DNA from: Sphingomonadales bacterium
GTDB lineage: Bacteria; Pseudomonadota; Alphaproteobacteria; Sphingomonadales; Sphingomonadaceae
Reading direction: 5' to 3'
Length of the DNA stretch: 64,000 nt
NCBI GenBank assembly: GCA_027488785.1
Contig: JAIYAY010000004.1
Location: 22,310 to 86,309 of the forward strand
Below are positions 57,023 to 64,000 of this stretch, piece by piece. The notes below the pieces were generated by a model, which searched no databases, had not been told where the DNA came from, and saw only the letters and a list, made by a program, of their open reading frames with translations. Within the stretch, counting starts at the first letter, position 1. Every line of letters begins with the position of its first letter. The position numbers and the translations under genes were made by a program.

Positions 57023-57743
57023 AAACAATGGCAACACGCTGCCATTCCGGCAGCTGCAACGCCTGCATATCATCCACACGGCGCAATTCTACAGACAGGC
57101 CAAGTTCCGGATAGCCGGAGCGTTGACGGCTGATATCGGCCTGCTCCGACGGTACGACCACCAGCCGCCGATTGACCTTTTGCCGCCAGTTCATGCGCGC
57201 GGTATTTTCCTGCCCGACATAGCAGCCCTTGTTAAACGATACGCCATTAAGCTCCACGGCGTTTGCCTCAAGCCATAAGGTTTGCTCGCTCCCAAGCTCC
57301 TTTATGCCTTCAGTAATCCCCAAGGTCAGTCGATGCGCCAGATATGCGCTGCTGACGTCTACATCATCTTCTGCGGGTGTTCCAAGCCACCTCTCACCCA
57401 TGCCGGGATGACGTGGGTCGCTATTGCCGTCTGCATTCCAAAAGACCGCGATGCCCGGGTCAACTGCAATCGTAATTTTGCGCCGCAACCGGTAGATTGA
57501 CAGCCGCCGCACAAGCGCCTCTGCCTGTGTACCCTCACAATCGATAAGCACATCGTCACCATCTGCCCATAACAGGAAATCGAACAACGCCTTGCCTTGC
57601 GGGCTCAACAGCCCTGCCCATAAGGGCATCACGGCTGCGGTATCTTGCGTCACCAGCCCTTGCAGGAATTGACGCACATCTTCGCCTGCTTCGGTGGGCG
57701 ATAAACGAACGACATGACGGTCATATAGACGGGTGTTTCGCAT
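57021..57743 (-). CDS. ygfZ: YgfZ/GcvT-like folate-binding Fe-S protein
   Basis: 240 residues. The hallmark KGCYVGQE (in VSFNKGCYVGQENTARM near 162) is present, with the GcvT-like N-terminus FLQGLVTQDTAAV. YgfZ supports repair and assembly of certain Fe-S enzymes such as MiaB and uses folate. Start ATG 57743. It is divergent from pyrC with 38 bp between. Confidence 0.92.
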   Translation of the reverse strand: MRNTRLYDRHVVRLSPTEAGEDVRQFLQGLVTQDTAAVMPLWAGLLSPQGKALFDFLLWADGDDVLIDCEGTQAEALVRRLSIYRLRRKITIAVDPGIAVFWNADGNSDPRHPGMGERWLGTPAEDDVDVSSAYLAHRLTLGITEGIKELGSEQTLWLEANAVELNGVSFNKGCYVGQENTARMNWRQKVNRRLVVVPSEQADISRQRSGYPELGLSVELRRVDDMQALQLPEWQRVAIV

Positions 57744-57781
57744 AGGTGACAGATAGGGGGATGAACGCTTAAAGGGAAGCC

Positions 57782-58825
57782 ATGACCGACCAAACGATTC
57801 TTTCTATCCGCCGTCCCGATGACTGGCATGTCCATTTGCGCGATAATGCAGTGATGCGCAGCGTGGTGCCTTATACCGCCTTACAATTCGCGCGGGCTAT
57901 AGTCATGCCCAATCTGTCGCCGCCCATAACAACGGTGGAAGCAGGCGCAGCCTATCGCGAACGAATTTTGGCTGCTGTGCCACAAGGGGTTAGCTTCACC
58001 CCTTTGATAACAGCCTATCTGACCGACGCAACGGAAGGAGAAGAACTGGCCCGTGGCTTTACCGAAGGTGTGTTTACCGCAGCAAAATTATACCCGGCGC
58101 ACGCAACGACCGGAAGCGCCCATGGCGTGACCAACGTCGCTAACATCATGCCCGCGCTTGAGCATATGGCGCGCATCGGAATGCCATTGTTGATTCATGG
58201 AGAAGTCACCGATTCACATGTCGATATATTCGACCGGGAGGCCGTGTTTATCGAAAGAACTCTCTCAAAGCTCGTGCGCGACTTGCCTGAGCTACGCATC
58301 GTTTTTGAACATATAACCACGGCAGATGCGGTCGCCTTCGTCGATGATGCCGGCGACAATATCGCCGCCACAATCACGCCGCAGCATTTGCATATAAATC
58401 GCAACGCCATGTTCGAAGGTGGCATCCGTCCGCATGCGTATTGCCTGCCCGTGGCTAAGCGCGAAGTGCACCGGCTTGCCCTGCGTAAGGCTGCGACATC
58501 GGGCAGCGCCAAATATTTCCTTGGCACCGACAGCGCGCCGCATGACAAATCCGCCAAGGAAAGCGCATGTGGCTGCGCCGGGATCTTCAACGCACCCTTT
58601 GCTATGGAAAGCTATGCTGCGGTTTTTGAAGAAGAGGGTGCGTTGGATAAGCTCGAGGCATTTGCATCAGAAAACGGTCCGCATTTTTACCGCCTGCCGC
58701 TGAATGAAGATCGCGTAACGTTGGAGCGTGTTGATACACCAGTGCCAGAGCTGCTTGAACTGGACGGCGTTTCGGTTGTGCCCTTCCACGCGGGCGAAAC
58801 TTTGCGCTGGCGGTATAAGGTTTAG
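57782..58825 (+). CDS. pyrC: Dihydroorotase
   Basis: Third step of pyrimidine synthesis, cyclising carbamoyl aspartate. 347 residues of the type II (E. coli PyrC) class. HVHLRDN at 17-23 gives two zinc ligands; the carboxylated Lys is in [13 protein letters not shown] near 103, further His in LLIHGEVTD near 140 and VFEHITT near 178, and Asp in LGTDSAPH near 252. Overlaps convergent rarD by 4 bp. Confidence 0.96.
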   Translation: MTDQTILSIRRPDDWHVHLRDNAVMRSVVPYTALQFARAIVMPNLSPPITTVEAGAAYRERILAAVPQGVSFTPLITAYLTDATEGEELARGFTEGVFTAAKLYPAHATTGSAHGVTNVANIMPALEHMARIGMPLLIHGEVTDSHVDIFDREAVFIERTLSKLVRDLPELRIVFEHITTADAVAFVDDAGDNIAATITPQHLHINRNAMFEGGIRPHAYCLPVAKREVHRLALRKAATSGSAKYFLGTDSAPHDKSAKESACGCAGIFNAPFAMESYAAVFEEEGALDKLEAFASENGPHFYRLPLNEDRVTLERVDTPVPELLELDGVSVVPFHAGETLRWRYKV

Positions 58826-59718
58826 GCCTTCACAGCTCGGTAGGTTTTGATCGCATCGGCGCAGAATATCGCGATACTGGCCCAGATCAGGATGAAGCAC
58901 GCCAGCTTGGTTGTGCTTAACGGCTCGCCATAAACATAGACGCCCAGCAAGAACGCAATGGACGGCGCGATATATTGCACGAACCCTAGGCTGGCATAAC
59001 TCATCCGCCGCGCCGCCGTTGCAAACATCAACAGCGGGATAGCGGTCACAGCACCTGCAAGTATCAATAGCCCTGACGTCGTGAAATCATCGCCGAAGCC
59101 GCCCGTGCCCGCCTGCGCATACCAGATCACTGCGCCCAGCGATAAGGGCGCAAGCAAAGTCGTTTCAATTGCAAGGCCAGGCACAGAGCCGACGGGCGTT
59201 ATCTTACGGATAAGGCCATATAGGCCAAAGCTGACGGCCAAGGATATCGACACCCACAATGTGTCAAGCGCATCGCCAATGAGGATCGCAACGCCAATAG
59301 CGGCGACCGCAACTGCCACCATTTGAAGTGGCCGCAGCCGCTCACCCAGAAACAGGCGGCCCAAAAGCACATTCACCAAAGGATTTAGATAATAGCCGAG
59401 ACTGGCCGCCAAAATATGATCGGTAGACACCGCCCAAATATAAATGAGCCAGTTGATCGCAATCAGTGTTGCCGAGGCGAGCAGGTTGCGTAAGTGCACT
59501 TTGTGGCGGAAAATGGCGCCATATTCGTGCAACTGTTTGCGAAACGCCATGATGACTAACAACAAAGGGATCGACCATAAAATCCGCTGCGCCACGACGG
59601 CGATTGGCGGCACATGGCTCAAAAGCTTAAAATATACGGGGACAAATCCCCAGATCATATAGGCCGATATCGCATAAGGCAGACCGCTTGGTTGCCGGGC
59701 TTGGTCGTTGTCTGCCAT
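58822..59718 (-). CDS. rarD: RarD/EamA-family permease
   Basis: 298 residues with ten membrane helices in two EamA halves. The N-terminal [39 protein letters not shown] is the RarD signature; the second half ends [31 protein letters not shown]. Likely exports small metabolites; linked in other bacteria to chloramphenicol sensitivity. Start ATG 59718; the longer frame to 59787 is not used. Confidence 0.91.
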   Translation of the reverse strand: MADNDQARQPSGLPYAISAYMIWGFVPVYFKLLSHVPPIAVVAQRILWSIPLLLVIMAFRKQLHEYGAIFRHKVHLRNLLASATLIAINWLIYIWAVSTDHILAASLGYYLNPLVNVLLGRLFLGERLRPLQMVAVAVAAIGVAILIGDALDTLWVSISLAVSFGLYGLIRKITPVGSVPGLAIETTLLAPLSLGAVIWYAQAGTGGFGDDFTTSGLLILAGAVTAIPLLMFATAARRMSYASLGFVQYIAPSIAFLLGVYVYGEPLSTTKLACFILIWASIAIFCADAIKTYRAVKA

Positions 59719-59747
59719 AGTTTTAGCCCCCGCCCTAAAAATCAGGG

Positions 59748-59969
59748 TCAGATGATCCCGCCGCCGATCCACAAACGGAAGGCGCAAATCGCCATCACCA
59801 CAAGACAGAAATTACGACCGCCCTTTTTATCCGAAATGAACCCTAATCCTGCGCCCATAGCTGCAATCAGGATGATCAGCCAGTTCATCCAACCCAGCAG
59901 CGGGATGAACCCTATGAAAGCCAAGATAAGGGCAATGAGGCCCAGAAAAAACGCGATGATATTTGCCAT
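59748..59969 (-). CDS. Small membrane protein, unknown
   Basis: 73 residues: MANIIAFFLGLIALILAFIG, then PLLGWMNWLIILIAAMGAGLGF, then a short KKGG turn and NFCLVVMAICAFRLWIG. Three helices, with SDKKGGRN on one side. Resembles small conserved inner-membrane proteins of sphingomonads, no known role. AGTCATG start with weak ribosome site. Stop TGA overlaps a GGGTCAG sequence. Confidence 0.75.
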   Translation of the reverse strand: MANIIAFFLGLIALILAFIGFIPLLGWMNWLIILIAAMGAGLGFISDKKGGRNFCLVVMAICAFRLWIGGGII

Positions 59970-60112
59970 GACTTAACTGTGGCGGTTTTTGGGTGCCGTG
60001 GCAAGTAAAGCGCTTTAACAAAAGCCAAAGCGACGGCCAATGCGGCTCAGCCTCTCTAGACCAAGCCGCCTTGCCTCCATGGGTCCATGGCCGAGCCGCT
60101 TTGGATGACCGA

Positions 60113-62269
60113 TTATTCAGTCAGCTTCAGACCTGTCCATTTTGCAAGAAATGCGTAAATATCGGAATATTCGTCGATCACCTTGTCGGTTGGCTTGCCC
60201 GAACCGTGACCCGCACGGCTTTCAATACGGATGATTTTCGGCTTGCTTCCGGTCTCTGCAGCCTGAAGAGCGGCGATATATTTGAAGCTATGCCCTGGGA
60301 CCACCCGATCGTCGGTGTCAGCGGTCGACACGATCACAGCCGGATATTCGACGCCTGATTTGATGTTGTGATAGGGCGAATAGGTCATCTGCATCTTAAA
60401 ATCGGCTTCTTTGCTGGGATAGCCATAATCATCGACCCAATAGCGACCCGCAGTAAACCGGTCAAAGCGGACCATGTCCATAACGCCCACAGCAGCATGT
60501 CCCGCTGCAAAAAGATCAGGGCGCTGGTTCAACGATGCACCAACCAGCAAGCCGCCATTGGACCGCCCCTCGATTGCAATCTTGCCTTTGGCAGAAATGC
60601 CGCTGGCGATGAGATATTCCGCCGCCGCTGCAAAATCGTCAAAAACGTTTTGCTTGTTCATGAGGCGCCCAGCATCATGCCATGGTTTGCCATATTCGCC
60701 ACCGCCGCGAATGTTCGCCAGCGCAAAAACGCCACCGGACTGAAGCCATGCCATCCGCGTTGCCGAATATGTCGGCGTCTGCGAAATGTTGAACCCGCCA
60801 TAAGCATACAACAAGGTCGGCGCGCCTTGGGACAGATCAATATCCTTCTTATGCACGATGAACATTGGAATCTTCGTGACGTCCTTTGACGGGTAAAATA
60901 CCTGGCTGACGCTGAAGTCTTGCGGGTTGAAGCTCAACTTCGGTTCCGCAAATGGCGTCGATGCTCCGTTATTGCTGTCAAATCGGTAGACGGCGCCTGG
61001 CTGATTAAAGCTGGAGAAACCATAAAATGTTTCTGCGTCGCCTGGTGTGCCGGAAAAGCCGCTGGCAGTGCCAATCGCGTTGAGTTGAATTTCCTTAACA
61101 GGCTGACCGGCAAGGTTCGTCATCAGCGCCATCGATTTGGCGTCCTTTATGTACGATAAGATCATACGATTGCCGACGATTTGCGCCCGCGATAGCGTTT
61201 CTGCACGCTCTGGAATAACATCGGTAAATACGGGCACCTTCGCTCCAAGGTCTACGCGCACCACCTTCAGCCTTGGCGCATCCTTGTTGGTGGTGAACCA
61301 CAATATGTTGCCCACCCCTTCAATAAGACCCCAGTCATGCTCTAGCCCCTTGACCAAAGGCTGTGCTTTCCAAGTCGGGTTTTTGCCAAGCGGCATGATG
61401 TGCAGTTCATATTTCTCATCTGTACCGGACGAGGTGGTAATCAACGCCCATTTGCCATCATGCGTCACCTGCGCGCTATGCCCATATTCGGGCTTATCGG
61501 GCGTGGCATAAATCGCTTTGTCTTCCGACTGTGGCGTGCCGATTTTGTGATAGTAAACCGTCTGGTTATAATTCAGCTGCTGAAATGCAGCGCCTTCTTG
61601 TGGTTCGGCGAAACGGGAATAGAGAAATCCTTCATTCCCCACCCAGCTTATATTTGTGAATTTGGCCCATTTGATTTCGTCGGGCAAAACCTTACCAGTC
61701 GCGGTATCGAGCACCTTAATCGTGCGCCAGTCGGAACCGCCATCCTGAATCGAATAAGCGAGCAGCTTGCCATTTTGCGAGGGTACCCAGCTATCCAGCG
61801 CTGTTGCGCCATCCTTTGACCAGCCATTTGGATCAAGCAACACGCGGTCAGCACCCGTCAGCCCTTTACGCACATACAAAACCGACTGGTTCTGTAGCCC
61901 GTCATTCTTGTTAAAAAAATAATAGCCGCCTGCCTTTTCAGGTAGACCAAAGCGTTCATAATCGAACAGCTTCTTCATCCGGTCGGCGAGGATTTTTTTA
62001 CCGGGTAATGTTTCCAAATAAGCGTCTGTGACAGCATTTTGCGATTTCACCCAATCTGCGACTTCTGCGTTGACGCGAACATCATCCTCAAGCCAGCGAT
62101 AGGGGTCAGCAACCTTTATCCCGAATTGTTCATCAACGACATTTACAGTCTTAGTCTTCGGATAAGTCAGCTTGGTAGTCACGTCTGCAGTTGCTGTGTC
62201 CTTGGCCACTGCCATAGTCGAAATTGGCGCCATCATGAACGCAGCCCCAAGCAAAAGTGCACTTCGCAT
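60113..62269 (-). CDS. Prolyl oligopeptidase, S9 family, exported
   Basis: 718 residues with a signal peptide (MRSALLLGAAFMMAPISTMAVA). N-terminal beta-propeller, C-terminal alpha/beta hydrolase. Ser 570 in EGRSNGGLLVG, Asp in STADTDDRVVPGHS and His in ESRAGHGSGKP form the triad. It cleaves proline-containing peptides, here in the periplasm or outside. ATG 62269 is chosen for the signal; the frame is open to 62335. Confidence 0.94.
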   Translation of the reverse strand: MRSALLLGAAFMMAPISTMAVAKDTATADVTTKLTYPKTKTVNVVDEQFGIKVADPYRWLEDDVRVNAEVADWVKSQNAVTDAYLETLPGKKILADRMKKLFDYERFGLPEKAGGYYFFNKNDGLQNQSVLYVRKGLTGADRVLLDPNGWSKDGATALDSWVPSQNGKLLAYSIQDGGSDWRTIKVLDTATGKVLPDEIKWAKFTNISWVGNEGFLYSRFAEPQEGAAFQQLNYNQTVYYHKIGTPQSEDKAIYATPDKPEYGHSAQVTHDGKWALITTSSGTDEKYELHIMPLGKNPTWKAQPLVKGLEHDWGLIEGVGNILWFTTNKDAPRLKVVRVDLGAKVPVFTDVIPERAETLSRAQIVGNRMILSYIKDAKSMALMTNLAGQPVKEIQLNAIGTASGFSGTPGDAETFYGFSSFNQPGAVYRFDSNNGASTPFAEPKLSFNPQDFSVSQVFYPSKDVTKIPMFIVHKKDIDLSQGAPTLLYAYGGFNISQTPTYSATRMAWLQSGGVFALANIRGGGEYGKPWHDAGRLMNKQNVFDDFAAAAEYLIASGISAKGKIAIEGRSNGGLLVGASLNQRPDLFAAGHAAVGVMDMVRFDRFTAGRYWVDDYGYPSKEADFKMQMTYSPYHNIKSGVEYPAVIVSTADTDDRVVPGHSFKYIAALQAAETGSKPKIIRIESRAGHGSGKPTDKVIDEYSDIYAFLAKWTGLKLTE

Positions 62270-62412
62270 AATCTCATTTCCCCAACTCTCAGATATCATT
62301 TTTTTAGGACTATAACGTTGGCCCATGAACGCCAACCATATTGCGCCCCGTCCGCGTTAAAGCAACTTCGTCGGCATGTCACAATCGTAAGGTCGCAGCC
62401 CGAGCCTAAATC

Positions 62413-62450
62413 AAAGAAAAAGGGCGGCACCCTCTCGGATACCGCCCTTT
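62413..62450 (-). terminator. Terminator of the rpoA-rplQ operon
   Basis: Minus strand AAAGGGCGG (62450-62442), 14-nt loop, CCGCCCTTT (62427-62419), then TTCTTTG, 24 bp after the rplQ stop. Closes the ribosomal protein operon. Confidence 0.88.
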
Positions 62451-62473
62451 TGAAATTCTCTGGTGAGACGCGT

Positions 62474-62887
62474 TTACTCGCTGTCGTCCAGCACTTCCAC
62501 TGGTCCGCTATCTTGACCCTTGGCATCGACATTGCGGTCAACCAGTTCGATGACGCCCATTGGCGCTGCATCCGAACCACGGAAGCCCGCCTTAATCACA
62601 CGGCTATAACCGCCGTTACGATCAGCATAGCGTGTTGCCAGCTCGTCAAACAATTTCACCAATTGCGCGTCGTCCATCAAACGGCTCATCGCGAGACGGC
62701 GGTTGGACAGCCCACCCTTTTTCGCAAGCGTAATAAGCTTTTCGATATAAGGACGCAGTTCCTTCGCCTTTGGCAAAGTCGTCTTGATTTGCTCGTGCTT
62801 AATCAGCGACGCTGCCATGTTGCGAAGCATCGCGGTACGGTGCGACGTAGTACGCTGCAGCTTACGGTGGCCAACTTTATGGCGCAT
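62474..62887 (-). CDS. rplQ: Ribosomal protein bL17
   Basis: 137 residues starting [46 protein letters not shown], the L17 signature. The acidic C-terminal extension ([22 protein letters not shown]) is common in alphaproteobacteria. Located 111 bp after rpoA, as everywhere in bacteria. The 111-bp gap has no recognisable element. Confidence 0.97.
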   Translation of the reverse strand: MRHKVGHRKLQRTTSHRTAMLRNMAASLIKHEQIKTTLPKAKELRPYIEKLITLAKKGGLSNRRLAMSRLMDDAQLVKLFDELATRYADRNGGYSRVIKAGFRGSDAAPMGVIELVDRNVDAKGQDSGPVEVLDDSE

Positions 62888-62998
62888 ATTTCATTCCTTC
62901 GTTCGTAGGGGGGCCGTATCAGGTACCCCGATCCTGGCCAGTTAAGGGCGGCCATTTCCCTGTATAATGGGCCAAGGAACTGCCTTGGCCCAGATAAT

Positions 62999-64000
62999 TT
63001 AACCAAGCAGTTCTTGTTCGAGCTTCTTGGCCATTTCTTCGATATTCTCTGGCGGCCATCCGGGGATGTCCATGCCAAGGCGTAAGCCCATCGACGACAA
63101 TACTTCCTTAATTTCGTTCAGCGACTTGCGACCGAAATTAGGTGTACGCAACATTTCGGCTTCGCTCTTTTGAACAAGGTCGCCAATGTAGATGATGTTG
63201 TCGTTTTTGAGGCAGTTTGCGCTGCGGACCGACAGTTCCAACTCATCCACCTTCTTAAGAAGATAACGGTTAAGCTGATTTGCGTCCGATTCTTCAGAAG
63301 AAGCCGACGGCGCAGACATGCCCGCCATTGGTGACGATGCGGCCATCGAGTCTTCGAAGTGGACGAACACTTGCAACTGGTCCTGAAGGATACGAGCGGC
63401 ATAGGCCACGGCATCTTCTGGAGTGACAGTACCATCGGTTTCGATGGTCAGCGACAGCTTGTCATAGTCCAGTTCTTGACCGATGCGGGCGTTGTCGACC
63501 TTATACGCAACCTGACGCACAGGCGAATACAGGCTATCGACCGGGATAAGTCCGATGGGGGCATCTGCAGGACGGTTTGCGACTGCAGGGACATAGCCCT
63601 TGCCGCTGTCGGCAGTGATTTCCATGTTTAACGTCGCACCATCGTCCAGATGACAGATGACGAGATCAGGGTTCATCACTTGGATGTCGCCCGACACGGC
63701 AATGTCGCCAGCGGTTACAGCGCCAGGCCCGGTGGCCGAAAGCTGAAGACGCTTGGGGCCTTCGCCTTCCATCTTCAGCGCGACCTGTTTGATATTCAAA
63801 ACGATGTCGGTGACATCTTCACGTACGCCAGCAAGCGACGAGAATTCGTGTAACACATTCTCGATCTTGATCGACGTAATTGCTGCGCCCTGCAACGATG
63901 AGAGCAATACGCGACGCAGCGCGTTGCCGAGCGTCAAGCCAAAGCCTCGCTCAAGCGGTTCAGCAACAAATACGGCTTTACGCTTCGCATCGCTACCTGA
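62999..64000 (-). CDS. rpoA: RNA polymerase alpha subunit, 5'-truncated by window edge
   Basis: The frame is open to base 64000, so about 15-20 N-terminal residues are missing; 333 residues are present. The alpha-NTD has [28 protein letters not shown], and the alpha-CTD, which contacts UP elements and activators, has [54 protein letters not shown] Ser/Ala-rich linker joins them ([15 protein letters not shown]). Confidence 0.97.
   Translation of the reverse strand, partial: SGSDAKRKAVFVAEPLERGFGLTLGNALRRVLLSSLQGAAITSIKIENVLHEFSSLAGVREDVTDIVLNIKQVALKMEGEGPKRLQLSATGPGAVTAGDIAVSGDIQVMNPDLVICHLDDGATLNMEITADSGKGYVPAVANRPADAPIGLIPVDSLYSPVRQVAYKVDNARIGQELDYDKLSLTIETDGTVTPEDAVAYAARILQDQLQVFVHFEDSMAASSPMAGMSAPSASSEESDANQLNRYLLKKVDELELSVRSANCLKNDNIIYIGDLVQKSEAEMLRTPNFGRKSLNEIKEVLSSMGLRLGMDIPGWPPENIEEMAKKLEQELLG

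Noticed and set aside
62039..62908. 289-codon frame opposite rplQ and the peptidase start
   Set aside because: Runs through the rplQ terminator and gene; shadow.

Overview
The window looks like core chromosome of an alphaproteobacterium of the order Sphingomonadales (Sphingopyxis/Sphingorhabdus-like). The pointers are a class I lysyl-tRNA synthetase, the rpmF-plsX-fabH-ihfA-merR order, a fused ThiS-ThiG protein, an UrcA-family protein, GAF-PtsP, an alphaproteobacterial-type LexA box and the general protein style. This placement is inference from gene content, not from a search. Coding density is very high, 67 protein genes are supported, and no rRNA, tRNA, CRISPR array, insertion sequence, integrase or prophage block was seen.

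Layout. 1-3.4 kb: end of lnt, metK behind an 18-bp palindrome, trmB. 3.4-5.8 kb: LytS-type kinase and LytTR regulator, with a 21-bp-period direct repeat in front, then urcA on the other strand with a repeat-rich leader. 6-10 kb: thiSG; aroQ-accB-accC with an overlapping VanX-type dipeptidase. 10-17.5 kb: exported RcnB-like protein with five 12-residue acidic repeats, exported amidohydrolase, 2OG oxygenase, DUF885 peptidase-like protein, esterase, desaturase, DUF1003 protein. 17.5-23 kb: lysS divergent from a tightly packed Fe-S helicase-sixA-GNAT operon. 23-26 kb: rpmF-plsX-fabH then ihfA-merR. 26-28.5 kb: MAPEG, MBL hydrolase, and an S24 repressor divergent from two small unknown genes across a GTTC-N7-GTTC box. 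28.5-34 kb: MscS, MaoC-thiolase-ABM operon, Ala-Glu epimerase, phaZ. 34-39 kb: ABC exporter, two DUF465 genes, ptsP. 39-45 kb: HTH-membrane protein, cpoB-tilS-ftsH, Rap1a-like small protein, DUF3667 protein. 45-50 kb: rpoZ, PLD-type synthase, ABM-MFS pair, a predicted small RNA, LysR. 50-60 kb: xseB-ispA-coaD, DUF2721 and acyl-CoA synthetase, gyrB, RlpA, ygfZ, pyrC, rarD. 60-64 kb: prolyl oligopeptidase, rplQ and the truncated rpoA.

How it fits together. Most genes are housekeeping: lipid synthesis (accBC, plsX, fabH, acyl-CoA synthetase), envelope (lnt, cpoB, RlpA), translation (lysS, trmB, tilS, rpmF, rplQ), transcription (rpoA, rpoZ) and protein quality control (ftsH). A recurrent theme is peptide and cell-wall fragment use (VanX-type dipeptidase, amidohydrolase, DUF885, Ala-Glu epimerase, prolyl oligopeptidase). 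No large new system is visible. The most interesting signals are regulatory: a compact sRNA-like transcription unit at 48.8 kb, the SOS-box-bearing repressor/small-protein locus at 27.9 kb, a LytTR-type operator at 3.4 kb, mutually exclusive hairpins ahead of urcA, and a promoter placed so that gyrB mRNA would start at its ATG.
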